Shown here piece after piece: positions 52,867 through 64,000 of a stretch of 64,000 nt of DNA (position 1 is the stretch's first letter; each line of letters starts with the position of its first letter). The stretch lies in assembly GCF_033115175.1 (NCBI RefSeq), contig NC_084838.1, positions 38,791,468 through 38,855,467 on the forward strand, written 5' to 3'. A program made the position numbers and the translations under genes. Below the pieces are notes generated by a model, which saw nothing but the letters and a program-made list of their open reading frames with translations, did no database searches and was not told where the DNA came from. This stretch comes from Lepus europaeus (Eukaryota > Chordata > Mammalia > Lagomorpha > Leporidae).

Positions 52867-53641
52867 GGTAGGAACCTGCAGGGGACCACGGGCAGGACTG
52901 GCTCCACCCTAACCAGGATGTGTGCACGCTAACCCTGGCTTGCAACCTGATGCCACTGTGACACAACTGAGTCTATTCCCTTCATTCTGGGTCTCCCTCC
53001 AGCCCCCTAGCTCTGTGGCTCTCTGCCCAGCTCCCACCAGAGAGGATGTGCCTGTCAGTAGACCTCCCTTGATCTTTGGGAAGCTTTAGGAAAACACCAG
53101 GAGAGTCTTGGCTCAGCAGGCTGGGACCTTGTGCCTGCCTGCCCTTGGGGCCCAGTTAGGGGCTGGTCCTGTGTCCCTTAGGCACAGAGTCACCATTCAG
53201 AGGAGGGACACATCCCTGGCTCTTCTGTATCCTAACGGTAGACACACTGTACTAAATGCAGGGTCCTAGCCGAGGAAGCAAGTCTGCCACTACTACTTCC
53301 TGGGTTGATGGGGGTATGAGTGATCCTGGATTTCCTTAGAAACTAGATTTCCACAGCTTCTCACAATACATCATATGGAAGCCACAGCACTCTCTGCCCT
53401 TATCCAGCTCCTGACTCCTTTGTGGTAGGTCAGCAGGGGGATGCAGAGGTGCTACTTTCTAAGGGACTACATGACCAAAACAGGTCCATCCGTGTGTCCA
53501 GGGAAGCCTCTGTTTCCGTGTCTCCCAATTCTCTTCTCCAAGACCTAAAAACACCCTGGTCCCTTGATGAGCACTAGGATGCCACTCCTGCCCTGTTTCT
53601 TTATCTCCAGCCCCATATTCTTGTTCAGGCCCCATGCATTT

Positions 53642-53942
53642 TATTTTATTTAAAAAGAGGAGAGAGTAAGAGAAGGAGGGAGAATCCCTCCACAGATTTG
53701 CTTCCCAAATGCCTGCAACAACCAAGGTTGGGTCAGGCCAAAGCTAGGAGCCAGAAACTCCATCTGTGTCTCCTACATGAGTGGCAGGGACCTAACTACT
53801 TGAGCCATCACCTGCTGCCTTCCAGGACACTCCCTTCTAAGGAAGATGGACTCAGGAGCAAAGCCAAACCCCAACTCAGGTGTTCTGATATAGGATGCAA
53901 GTATCCCAAGCACCATCTTAACCACTACACCAAACACCCCGT
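53642..53942 (-). mobile_element. Older SINE, unit B only
   Basis: tattttatttaaaaagagga to ccaaacaccccgt; TSD ggccccatgcattt (53628 and 53943). The matching site in unit A (near 4100) is empty. Confidence 0.92.
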
Positions 53943-54469
53943 GGCCCCATGCATTTACAGCATTCTCTGTGATCTCTTCAGCAGCCTCAGTATTCCAAGA
54001 GCACCTGTTTCACACACATAATCAGCAACTTCAACCATCTTTTCATGTCTGCCTGGGCGTTTACACCACCACAATTCCTTAGGCCCTACAGGAAGTTTCC
54101 GTGGTAACTTTCAGAATTCCACTTCACCTCCAGCTTTCCAGCTCTCACTCTCCAGTCACTCCTCCCCTTCCCTGGAGCTGTGGTCCCTTTTCCAGCTCCT
54201 CACACATCCTTCTAGGCGTTTGCCTGTTCTCTCTTACATGTAAGGTACCCTTGTACCACAAAATCCTTCATCAATGCCATATTCAGTCCCCACATCACTA
54301 GAAAAAGTCTGTTTTTTTAGTGAAAGTCAGCGCCTTGACTTGGGTAATCACTCTCCCACTTTCACTGCTGCACCACAGTATTCTCTCTGCTGTCTTGCAT
54401 CATCCATCCATTCATCCCTCTTGACTGAATCTTTCCCATCAACATCCAACAGGCTGTCTGTCATTTTTT

Positions 54470-54528
54470 TATCTTTTATTTTTAAAGAGATAATATCTAC
54501 TTTTTTTTGACAGGCAGAGTTAGACAGT

Positions 54529-54561
<33 letters not shown>

Positions 54562-54806
54562 GTCTTCCTTTTTCCGTTGGTTCACCCCCCAAGTGACCGC
54601 TACGGCCAGAGCATTGCACCAATCCAAAGCCAGGAGCCAGGTGCCTCCTCCTGGTCTCCCATGCGGGAGACCAAGGACTTGGGTCATCCTCCATTGCACT
54701 CCCGGGCCACAGCAGAGAGCTGGACTGGAAGAGGAGCAATCGGGACAAGAACCCAGGGTGCCGGCGCCACAGGCAGAGGACCAGCCTAGTGAGCCGTGGC
54801 GCTGGC
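54470..54806 (-). mobile_element. CSINE, unit B only
   Basis: gacaggcagagttagacagt to ggcgctggcc; TSD ctgtctgtcattttt on both sides; unit A empty near 4600. Confidence 0.96.
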
Positions 54807-55199
54807 CACTGTCTGTCATTTTTAAGAAAGTTCTTTCTGGCTCTCACTCCCTCTTAGAATTACTGCCTCCTTTTTCTGCACTGTTATGAGACAGAAGTCC
54901 TTGCAGGAGTTGATTACTCGTCCTGTCACTTTCTTGACTCCACACTAGCCACTGTTCATCACTCACTTGAGACTGTTTTTCTCAAAGTCATGAATAGTCT
55001 TTACTTTGCTACATTTAATGGTAAATTTTTAGTCCTCCTCTTACTCCACTGGCAACTGTCCATGCTGTTGATTATTTTTCTCCTTAAATATTTCCCTCTC
55101 TTGGCTTCCATTGTACTACACTCTTCTGATTTTCCTGGCTACTGCTTCTAAATATCCTTCACTTATTAGTTCTTCATTTTCTTCTCAATTTCTTAACAA

Positions 55200-56310
55200 T
55201 TGAGAATCCCAGAGGTCAGTCCATAGGTCTTTCATTACTCTTATTTACCCTGGTGGTCCTATCTAATCTCTTAAATTTATAGCAGGCTACACACACACAC
55301 ACACACAATTTTATAGCAAGCTGTCTTTAGCTATCTGCCTGAAGCCTTAACCCTTCCTTGAACTCCAGGCTCATATGCCCAAATTGTCTAATCAACATAC
55401 ACACTTAGATGTCAATATTCATCTCAGTCTGGAAAAAAAAATGAACTCCTGACTCCTTACCCTCTACCACCACCCAATATTACATACCAAACCTACTTCA
55501 ATGTCAGTATTTTCCATATTGATTAATGGCAACTTCATCTTGCCAGTTACTCAGGCCAAAAACACTGGTATCATCCTTGATTATTTTTCTAATAATCACA
55601 TCCAATCTACCTGTAAATCCTGTTGTATGTGCCTTCAACATGAATCCAGTATCTAAATACTTCTGATCTCATCTGTTGCTACCACTACTAGAGTAACGAC
55701 ATAACTAATCTCCCTGATTCTACCCAAGTCTATACCCCTGACATTCCCTCATTAGCACCACAGCCTAAGCGACCCTTATAAAACATAAGTCAGATCTAAA
55801 CAGAGTCTAGTAGTTCCCCGTTTACTCAGAGTAACAGCAATGTCCTTGCACTGAACTGCTAGGGCTTCTGCCACTTGTTCTTGTCTGTTCTTTTGTCATC
55901 ATTCAGGCTCACTGGCTTTCTTGTTCCACCTAAGAGGCTAGGCTTGCGCCAGCATCCAGACATCTGCAACAGCTCTAATTTCTGGCTGGAACGCTCTTTG
56001 TCCTTCATCCATGTGCTTGACTCTCTCACCTCCTGGCGGCCCTTGCCAGTGAGAACTGCCCGGAACTCCCTATTTAAAACTGTACTCCACTGAAGTCTTC
56101 CCTAACCCTCTTACCCTGATTTTTTGCATACAGACTATACTTTTTATTGTGGTTCTTTTGTCTCCTCCATAGCACACTCCCAATGTGAGCTCCTTGGGAG
56201 CATTCTTTCCCCCTTTTTGTTCACTGCCACATTTCCAGTGTCTGTAAAAGTAGCTGGCACATAACAGGTTCTCAGTACTTGATGAAAGAATTGGTGAGTG
56301 AGTATCACCC
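55200..56310 (+). repeat. L2 LINE fossil
   Basis: Long diverged L2-like stretch ending in gtgagctccttgggagca and gctggcacataacaggttct, the L2 3' end. A short (CA)n lies at 55290-55308. Confidence 0.6.
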
Positions 56311-56399
56311 ATTTTCCAGCTTAGAAACATGATTCTGATCCCTCAAACATTTGAATGTACTTTCTTGATTATACAGAGGCTTCTCCAGTGAGTCCCTAT

Positions 56400-56790
56400 T
56401 CTGTGGTGGCCTGCCATTTGTTTGACACCCTGCCTTTGCTTGTGTTGTTCCCAGCCTGGGGAAGCCTCTCTCCATGCTGCTTCCTGCCTGCCTCACTCAG
56501 GCTCATGCTTGGAAACAGCCTACACAGCACCTCTTCCAGAAAACGCACAATGAACACCCCCACCTCTCCACCCGCACAATGAGATTAAGTGCCCTCCTGT
56601 GTACACTCACCTAGTCCCCTACCCAGCTCCAGTGAAACTGCTTCCAATGACTTCCTATAACTTCTCTCTACCCCACAGTCCATGAACTCCAAGAGAGGAA
56701 GGCCCGTGTGTTGTTCACTGTGGTCTCCCTGTCTGGCTTAGTGCCTGGCACAGTAAGTACTTGAATATATGAATTGCTGAATGCAAGACT
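56400..56790 (+). repeat. Second L2 LINE fragment
   Basis: ctggcttagtgcctggcaca with preceding splice-poor C/T-rich text typical of L2 3' ends. Confidence 0.55.
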
Positions 56791-57649
56791 CAGCTCAAAG
56801 TCATTTTTATTGTGATCCTTTTGGCGACCTCTTGCCCAGCTGATTTTCATTCTAGTAGGTCTTTATTACATACAGCTGGGAGGTTGGGGGAGACAGGGCT
56901 GGAATAGGCAACAGGGCTATGGCAGGTTTCCAGGTGGACTTCCCTTCAATGTCTCAACAGTGTCAGGGAAAAGACTGAGGAGAGTCTATCCCTTGGTTGT
57001 GATATCTGTCAGATTAACTATGTTTTTGATAAACAGAAAGCATCTCCTCAAGTTGGGAGACCTGTGGCACTCTAAAAACTTTGCCTCCACATAGTGGGCA
57101 TATATAGAGGTCATCAGTAAATTCTGTGTGTAGGAAAACTGCATTGGCTTCCTGCTTACTAATTCTTATTACCATCATCAAATCCACATTTGCTCTTCTG
57201 GGCCAAAGCACACCACAGATAACCACGATGGCATTCAAGCCTGACCTTTACCTTCAATGCACCTTAAACAGCATTTCTTTGCTCAAGCCACTTTATCTGC
57301 AATCCAGGATGAGGTTGCTGACCCATCAGAAAGGAAAAGTGCATTTAAATTCCTATCCCACACGGAAGAGGTTTCAACCTCTTCTGCCCTCTGCATCATA
57401 TACCGTACTGAAAATAAGGAGACACAAACAGCTGTTTGCTTACAGGTAGAGAGTATATTTGGAGAATGCCTTGCCTCACCTGTGTGTTAATGGAAATGGT
57501 GATGACAACGTTTTTTCAGGGGGATGCAGAGGTGTGGGAACCTATCAACTCCTTTTCTTTGGAATGGGGAGTCTCTGCATGCAAACCAGTGTCTTCTGCT
57601 GAGGTGAGAGTTGAGACCTGGGGTAGATTTCCCGCTTGGGTGGCACAAA
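56791..57649. other. 3' flank of SPATA31F3
   Basis: Aligns weakly with 6240-6630 of unit A (caagcctgacctttaccttc vs caagcttgacttttattttc). No independent gene supported. Confidence 0.5.
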
Positions 57650-58005
57650 TCAGTTGAGGACAGATTTTGGAGCAGCAGCGGGAATGACACAGGATACAGG
57701 ATTGGCAGATTTTAAAGGAAAGTTACTGAAGATGCTTTTGTGGGCAGCTGGGGCATCAGATTTCATGCCCTCCTTCTTAGTAGAGGGACACTGGGCCCCA
57801 GGACCCACTGTTGTCTTTTCCACGTTAGGTCCCCGCACAAGCTTTTTAGTGGGGATTGGGCTCTTCTCAACCGTTTTTGTCTTGGCTTTGGTCGTTGTCT
57901 CAGCCTTACTGGGGATGATGGATTCCTCATGCCTTTGGCCTTTCACTTCAGGGTTAATCCAGTGTGAAAAGAGAGTCATCTTGTTTTCCAAGTCAACTGG
58001 AGCTT
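57650..58005 (-). CDS. SPATA31F3: SPATA31F3 (FAM205C-like) terminal coding exon
   Basis: Open segment ending in a stop at 57650 (final residues KSVLN). It opens after a pyrimidine-rich acceptor (aacccttccag) and, joined to the donor at 60987, reads ...VQENK-EAPVDLENKM... then LFSHWINPEVKGQRHEES. That join matches my recollection of human SPATA31F3, a short protein in which this HWINPE segment follows the N-terminal third directly. In copy A the same place is simply interior coding sequence ([12 protein letters not shown]). The segment is Lys/Ser/Thr-rich with no catalytic motif. The alternative is that the whole locus is a pseudogene and the junction is chance; the phase match (1 to AA) and the absence of stops make expression plausible. 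Confidence 0.65.
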
Positions 58006-60986
58006 CTGGAAGGGTTGGAGCTCTTATGAGTAAAGGCTGCCTGAAAAACCCTGCGACTCTAGGCCCTGGGAAGTATGGCCCTGCAGCAAATTTGGGCCCT
58101 GCCAAGCTTCACCCCATAAGACTTAGCCCTGACAAAATGTTGAAACCTTTACCTAATATATACTAAATTGATCTTCTGTATACAAAGAGAATTGAAAATG
58201 AATCTTTACATGAATGGAAGGGGAAAGGGAGCGGGAGGGGGGAGGGTTGCGGGCGGGAGGGAAGTTATGGGAGGGGGGAAGCCATTGTAACCCACAAGCT
58301 ATACTTTGGAAATTTATATTCATTAAATAAAAGTTTAATAAAAAAAAAAAAAAAAAGACTTAGCCCTGAAACATTTGACCCTGAAAGTTTTTACCTAAAA
58401 ATATACCCTCTTCAAAGACTGGACTTGCAATATTTGGTCCAGCAAATGATGGCCCAGTACATCGGCCCTATAAAGTCTGGCTCTTTAAGACCAAGGCACC
58501 CCAGGTCTGGCGATCTCAGGAATCTTTGGTTGATATTGTTCAGCTTAGTCTAAAGGACTTGCAGATCATTTTCATCTGATCCTTTTGTCCCAAGCAACCC
58601 CCCGGGATTCTGCAGACTCAAGGTAAGGGAGAAGCAGATGAAGGTCCTAGCATGTAAAAGCGAGCTGAGAGGATGGAGATAGTTGATAGATAGTATCTAC
58701 TCACTCATTGCAACTATCTGGCCAAACTAAAGATCTACCCAAGAAAGAGTCCAGAGATGCACATTTGGGAAGTCAGGGATTCTGGGGTTCTACTTGGAAG
58801 CATTCCTGTTGCCTCTGAGTTTCAACAGAATGGCTATCCTATCAGGTTGGAGAGAACCTCAGGCCTGCACCCCCCACCCCTGTGATTCCCTGCTGTTTTG
58901 AATTTCACTGAGTCCTCTCTTTTCTGTGCTAGGGAGGGGACTTACCTTACCCTTGCAAAGGCCTGGGCTAAAGGGTTCAGGGACCCTCCAGGCTGGGCTC
59001 ACTCTGATCTCTAGCTGAACACACAGTACTAGTGCCTCTGTCATGTCCCCACTGAGTTGTGAGATCTCAGTTGGCAGAACTGTAGCATACTGCTCTAGAA
59101 CTAGGTGCTACTCTACTATCTTTAGTTCACTGCAAACTGTTCTCTTAGGTGGACCCATTCTGACTCTGGGACACATGGGATGCCTGGTGGGAGAGGGAGT
59201 TCCTAGAGCAATGCTCTCCCTTAGTTTATGGACTCCTAAAGTACCCCTAGGTAGATGTTCTTTGGGATGGCTGCAGTTTGTTCTCTGGATGCCTCCATCT
59301 TTATAGGACTTCCAAAATACATCTCTAGGAATTTATATTTCTGGCAGAAATTCAGTTTGGCCAAGAAGGGTACAATACATGGTTGAGGATGGTCAGGATC
59401 TGTCTGACTGTCTACAGGCACCATCTCTGTTCACTTCACTCCAGACCCCTTGTACACTGTATCCAAAAGTTTCACTGGCATCTTGAATGCATGGCCCGGG
59501 ACTTACACATTCTTGTTCATATGCAATTGAGTCAGAGGCTCCGATGGGCCCATGTGATTACAGATTGGTTAGTGATTACCAGGGTCATGACTCTTGGGAG
59601 AGCCACATAACAGAGAGCAGGCAACCCTAACAGGAAGAGTAAAACTTGTGTTCATTTCTCAAGGGTTTCTGGGACTGGGCCCAGGCAGCTCAGGGTCATA
59701 AGTAACAGCATATGGTGCAGCCTGTTGCTGCTCGTCAAGGCCTGTCAGTATTCCAAGTGTCACTTCTAATTTGTGAAGGAGCTGAATGCTGCTTCCAGGT
59801 TTCCAGAAGACAAGGGAACCAAGTTGCTTCCAGGGCCCCTGGAATGCTGCCAACCTAGTGATTTGCAGTCTCAGCACCTATAAGTGTGGGCAGAGACAAT
59901 GCCCTGGCAGATATTCTTACATTTGTAGACTCTGTGGTTCTGCAACATTGCCCTGGCCTGAGCAAGCAACTATGGACTGGCCTTGCTGCCACAATGGATA
60001 AGTCAGGGCACCATCCTCACTGGCCTCCAGGGCTATAGTGTGTGGGAGACTAACACAAGTCAGGGCTGTGCTGCCCTAGGGTAGCATAGCCCTAGGGAAG
60101 GGGTTGGGTAGGCAGGGAACAAACAACTGGACAGACTGCTAGATATTTTGGGGCAGGCCCCAGCAATGACAAATCAACCTATCATTCCAACCACTTCAGG
60201 AGGTGGAGTTTCAGCAATCTCTGGACATACTCCAAGAGAGTGCAGCCTCTCTCTTGAGGACAGAAATGGGCTTCCCCCTCAAAGAGGTTCCTAGGTTTAG
60301 TGGGATGGGCTACAACATGGCTCAAGGCATATGTTGAGTGGTTCTTTACATCCACTGAGATCAGCGGTCAACAGTTGGCAAGCCACACTGAAGCTGGAAC
60401 TGCCTCTCCAGCAGGTGCTACACCAAGGCCTCATTCTTGGGCAGAGTCAGAAATTGGACATTGATATGAGCTTGTCAACGACTGAGTAGGAAACCTGAAT
60501 TAGAGGGTATAGGGAAGATGGTGGGACTAACCAAGATGGGCGGAAATTTTAGGCAGTACAGAGATGAAGAAGAAATCATTGAAGTAAAAGAGCCCAGGGC
60601 TCCCTGAAGAGATCTCTAGAGGCAGACCAAGGGTCTCACTATGGAAAACTGAGAATGCTTGAGTGAACTTGCTGGCTTCCCATGAAGCCCAGAGTAAATG
60701 GGAATGAGAGCCTATATTTCAACTTTCCTTAGAAGTGGTATTAAGGATGAAACAAATGGTTGGTTGGTTGTTCTCCAACCTTTGAAAATATTGACAATGG
60801 TATGGTAAAGCTGCCACAGGACCTCCCTCACAGCTCTGGGAAGCCCTCAAGTGTGGAAATGCCATTATACATCAGGGCCTTTTAGACACATAAAAGGAAA
60901 GCAAGGTCATAGGGGTCATTTTGGGTTCAGTAGTTATGGGTTCAGGGACAGAAAGGGAACCTAGTTAGAATTTAAGGGCTGCTGAC
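58006..60986 (-). pseudogene. Decayed former exon, now the last intron of SPATA31F3
   Basis: This 3-kb stretch aligns along its length with the interior of the long SPATA31F1 exon (for example the segment near 60800 matches the one near 9750, and 60370-60420 matches 9080-9120) but is full of stops and indels in every frame. It begins with the candidate donor gtcagc and ends at the candidate acceptor ttccag. An L1 3' end has inserted within it at 58133. It is either intronized coding sequence or the dead centre of a pseudogene; the flanking open, phase-compatible exons favour the first. Confidence 0.65.
58133..58356 (+). mobile_element. L1 3' end inside the SPATA31F3 intron
   Basis: Severely 5'-truncated lagomorph L1: the G-rich 3' UTR block (58218-58280), gtttaataaaaaa tail. 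TSD aagacttagccctga (58118 and 58355). B-specific. Confidence 0.95.
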
Positions 60987-61480
60987 CTTTATTCTCCTGG
61001 ACAGCTGTGACTTTGTTCTTCTTCCTCTCCTGCTTCTTCACAGAAATCCCAGGTTCATCAGGACTTGAAGAAGAGAGAGCTCCCACATCCTGGGCCATGT
61101 CGGGAACTTTAAATCCCTTCCCATGCTTGTGGTGATCAACACAATGGTCTTGAATGCTTGCTGTACCAGTTAACCTGGAAGTTGACCGAGTTAAACATTT
61201 CTGATCTACTAATCGTGACCGTGTGGGGCCAGATGGCAGTGAAAGCTCTCCAGAGTGCTCAGAATGTAGATCCTGACTCTGATCAAAAGACACACTAGAT
61301 GTGGAGACCATCTCTAGGTAAGAAGAGCCCTGTGATGGCACCGAAAAAGTTGGGGAGACTTGTTTGTTCCCACCCTCCAGCAACCGATGAATCTCTAGAG
61401 CCACAGAATTGCAGACTGGGCAGCAGGGATCTGCACACAGGAGCCGCCGCACACTTTCTTCCTCGGGAATCCAGCCCTGG
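60987..61480 (-). CDS. SPATA31F3: SPATA31F3 cysteine-motif coding exon
   Basis: Starts after acceptor ccctccccag and reads QGWIPEEESVRRLLCADPCC, then VCNSVALEIHRLL, matching copy A (same CADPCC/CEDPCC and ALEIH.LL motifs). The frame stays open for 164 codons with no frameshift relative to A. It ends at AATAAAG|gtcagc, used here as a donor; unspliced, the frame runs into TAG at 60961. Donor position +3 is C, so it is not a perfect site. Copy A lacks the GT at this position. Length, phase and the downstream partner exon support a short SPATA31F3-type protein. Confidence 0.7.
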
Positions 61481-62178
61481 CTGGGGAGGGAAACATGGCA
61501 ATTGTCAGTGATGGAGTGACATCTGCCCCTTAGAAGAGTGTGATCTGGACATAGACATTGCCCTCCTCTAGTCTTGCAAGACCTAGGGCCTGTACCCTCT
61601 GGGCACCTACCCTTCTGCTTCTCTTCTTAACAAAATACCATTTGGCAAGGTACGATAGGCTAGACTGAGAGTCTAGGGCTTGTTGGAGAAAGTCTCAAAC
61701 AAGCCATGTGTTGGCATGCTCCTCAGAGAGGACTTAGAGTTGGGATCGCTTTTCTGCTGACCTTGTCAAACAGCTACACTAGGAGAAAGGAATCGGCCAA
61801 GTGGTTATCTGGTGGGCCATCACCAGAAATACTGCCAGGCAGAAGCTGGATCAGTTTCATTTTAGGCAAAGAAAGCCTGAGCCTGGTATTCAGGACATCC
61901 AAACTGTGGAAAATGAGGGCCTTGTGGGATCTCTGCATCCTGGGGGTATTTGGTGTTCTTGCTTCTGTACCCAGCATCTCTTGAGAACAGATCCTGTTCT
62001 CCACAGATCTTAAGGACAGGATAAGATGATAGGCTCCTTTCTGAGGTCTGTCTCAGGAACTGGCTCCCTGAAGACAGAACCAGAAGAGGCAGTGTCAGCA
62101 GAGTCAGCCAGATTCAGGAGTCTGTCCTTGAACGGGAGTAGCTCTAACGAGGATATGACGATGACGACCCGTTCTCTT

Positions 62179-62686
62179 TTTTTTTTTTTTATTTTATTTT
62201 TTTTTTAACTTTTATTTAATGAATATAAATTTCCAGTGTACAGCTTATGGATTACAATGACTTCCCCCTCCCATAACTTCCCTCCCACCCACAACCCTCC
62301 CCTCTCCCGCTCCCTCTCCCCTTCCATTCACATCAAGATTCATTTTCAATTCTCTTTATATACAGAAGATCAATTTAGTATAAAGATTTCAACAGTTTGC
62401 ACCCACATAGAAACACAAAGTGAAACATACTGTTTGAGTACTAGTTATAGCATTAAATCAAAATGTACAGCACATTAAGGACAGAGATCCCACATGAGGA
62501 GCAAGTGCACAGTGGCTCTTGTTGTTGACCCAACAAATTGACACTCTAGTTTATCCCTGGCCACAGCAGAGAGCTGGCCTGGAAGAGGGGCAACCGGGAC
62601 AGAATCTGGTGCCCCGACCGGGACTAGAACCTGGTGTGCCGGTGCCGCAAGGCAGAGAATTAGCCTATTGAGCCATGGTGCCGGCC
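62179..62686 (-). mobile_element. SINE-L1 chimera with a single TSD
   Basis: On the minus strand: a CSINE head (62686 to about 62555), then directly an L1 3' UTR (about 62554 to 62179) with its A tail. Only one TSD, acgacccgttctctt (62164 and 62687), encloses the whole. Confidence 0.9.
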
Positions 62687-62987
62687 ACGACCCGTTCTCT
62701 TGATTGGAGGCCTTGTCTCATATCTGAGTGTAGCCTTATGTAGTGTCTTTTACAAATGATGCACTAATCAAATCCTGAATTCCAGAACCACTGTGACACT
62801 AGCATAGACTTGGGTGACCCTTCGCTCCTGAACTATGTCAGCTCCATTCTATCCTGGTAACCAGCCTGCATTGTGTGTGTGTGTCCCTCCCAGCCATTAT
62901 CCCTCCTTCCTCCCTGCCCCAGGCCAAGCAGAGCTATCATTACAGGCCCAGCTGTGAGTTGGGAAATTGCAAAGAGCAAGAGATCAC

Positions 62988-63048
62988 CTTTTCATGACAG
63001 AGATCAACTTCTGCAGCTTCTCAGCTTCTTCCTGGGAAGTTTTCTTTG
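62988..63048 (-). CDS. SPATA31F3: SPATA31F3 internal coding exon (61 nt)
   Basis: Paralogue of 11478-11538 with identical length and phase, acceptor ggttcctcag and donor AAAAG|gtgatc. It reads KKTSQEEAEKLQKLISVMK after a split Ala. Several substitutions from copy A but no indel, as expected for a coding exon under constraint. It is separated from the next exon by a 1.5-kb intron that carries a SINE-L1 chimera. Confidence 0.8.
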
Positions 63049-63370
63049 CTGAGGAACCAGGAGACAGCTTTAGGTAGAATAGGAGGAGATTCAGGGACAT
63101 CGAATAGGAAGCTGAAGGCTGCTAACTTGAGGGGACTGAAAAATTCCAAAAACCAGTGCTCTAAGTCCCATTTGTGTACATTTAGCCATTTACAATGTGT
63201 TGTCCCATACCTAATCTGTTTTGACTATCACAACAACACTGTGAACAAAGCAGGATCATTGGTGTTATGCCTATTTTGTGGATAACAAGACAGAGATAAA
63301 GTGACTTCCACAGGATTGTAAAACTAGTAAATCAACCAGGAAAGGTCTCTGCCATACTTCCTCATTCTTT

Positions 63371-63695
63371 TTTCTTTTCTTTTTCTTTTCTTTTTTTTTT
63401 TTTTATTTGACAGGTAGAGTTCTAGACAGTGAGAGAGAGACAGAGAAAGGTCTTCCTTCCATTGGTTCACTCCCCTAATGGCCGCTACCAGGAGCCGGGT
63501 GCTTCCTCCCGGTCTCCCATGCAGGTGCAGGGCCCAAGCACTTGGGCCATCCTCCACTGCCCTCCCGGGCCAGAGCAGAGAGCTGGACTGGAAGAGGAGC
63601 AACCGGGGCAGAATCTGACACCCCAACTGGGACTAGAACCCGGAGTGCCGGCGCCGCAGGCGGAGGATTAGCCTAGTGAGCTGTGGCGCCAGCCT
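63371..63695 (-). mobile_element. CSINE, unit B only
   Basis: TSD cttcctcattcttt (63357 and 63696). The body lacks part of the middle (gccgctaccaggagcc). Unit A has no SINE at the matching place (near 11790). Confidence 0.96.
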
Positions 63696-63908
63696 CTTCC
63701 TCATTCTTTAATCTCAGGAGAGGAAGACAGAGAATTTTGGAATGCTCTGATTTCCTACTCAGTTTCTGTAAGAAGTTGTTATTTGGGGTTATTGAAGTTT
63801 CAGTGAATAGAGGCACCAGGCTTCTGGTACGAGGGGTCCTAGAGGCCCAGGATCCGGGGGAACCTCACCCACAGTAGAAGGGACTCAGAGAAGAGATCAG
63901 GACTTTAC

Positions 63909-63951
63909 CTTTTGCTTTATCTCTAGGCTTTTGTTTGGTTCTTTGGTGATG
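63909..63951 (-). CDS. SPATA31F3: SPATA31F3 upstream coding exon (43 nt)
   Basis: Equivalent of 12033-12078 in copy A: acceptor gtctttaag, donor AAAAG|gtaaag, reading HHQRTKQKPRDKAK plus a split Ala. One codon is deleted relative to A without loss of frame. The preceding exon with the initiator Met would lie past the right edge of the window. Confidence 0.75.
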
Positions 63952-64000
63952 CTTAAAGACAAAAACATTAGAAAGTAAAACTGGGGCACCATTTTCTTTT

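Larger units (their letters stand above)
52867..64000. repeat. Segmental duplication unit B (SPATA31F3), runs off the window
   Basis: Second copy of the unit at 3361-12120. It is longer because of B-only insertions: SINEs at 53642-53942, 54470-54806 and 63371-63695, an L1 end at 58133-58356 and a SINE-L1 chimera at 62179-62686, each with a TSD and an empty matching site in A. Homology continues to the window edge. Confidence 0.85.

Noticed and set aside
57014-57238. 74-codon minus-strand ORF with a CPLCGG zinc-ribbon-like motif
   Set aside because: A single CxxC pair, no splice context, and the region aligns weakly to non-coding 3' flank of copy A.
58006-60986. Calling the whole of copy B a pseudogene because of its internal stops
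   Set aside because: The stops fall between phase-compatible splice sites and the two outer parts stay open, so intron is the better reading, though not proven.

Overview
This is mammalian nuclear DNA, almost certainly lagomorph (rabbit or a close relative). More than fifty copies or pieces of the tRNA-derived lagomorph C-repeat SINE (CSINE) lie on both strands, together with lagomorph-type LINE-1 3' ends, a nearly full-length L1, an LTR, old DNA transposons and L2/L1M fossils. There are no bacterial, phage or plasmid features, no CRISPR array and no operon structure. About three quarters of the window is recognisable repeat.

The only protein-coding loci I can support are two paralogous testis-type SPATA31F (formerly FAM205) genes, both on the minus strand and each in one half of a diverged tandem segmental duplication (about 3.36-12.12 kb and 52.87-64.0 kb). 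Copy A (6.63-12.08 kb) has two short exons and one very long terminal exon with an uninterrupted reading frame of about 1270 codons; it fits SPATA31F1. Copy B (57.65-63.95 kb) has the same two short exons. The sequence matching the long exon is open at both ends but full of stops in the middle. A GT donor at the end of the open 5' part and an AG acceptor before the open 3' part join in frame, so copy B is best read as a short five-exon SPATA31F3-type gene whose last intron is decayed former exon. The first exon (initiator Met and membrane segment) was not found for A and lies beyond the window for B.

Between the two genes (12.1-52.8 kb) is a transposon graveyard with clear nesting. A lagomorph L1 (18.68-27.99 kb, minus) sits in an older L1 with a short target-site duplication (TSD) and itself carries six SINEs. 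A Tigger-like DNA transposon (29.96-31.29 kb) carries two SINEs. A retrocopy sits inside a SINE (29.14-29.47 kb). A 57-bp intron-containing pre-tRNA-Ile(UAU) fragment has a perfect 17-bp TSD (31.99 kb). A solo LTR has a 6-bp TSD and two triplicated promoter blocks (35.78-36.21 kb). There is also a GA-rich satellite flanked by a 78-bp direct duplication (37.47-37.90 kb), a triple SINE stack with mosaic structure (43.08-44.21 kb), and old plus-strand L1M sequence (44.7-52.4 kb).

I see no new biosystem of the defence-island type. The most unusual signals are the apparent intronization in SPATA31F3, the tailless pre-tRNA retrocopy, a SINE-L1 chimera with one TSD (62.18-62.69 kb), and the mosaic SINE stack.
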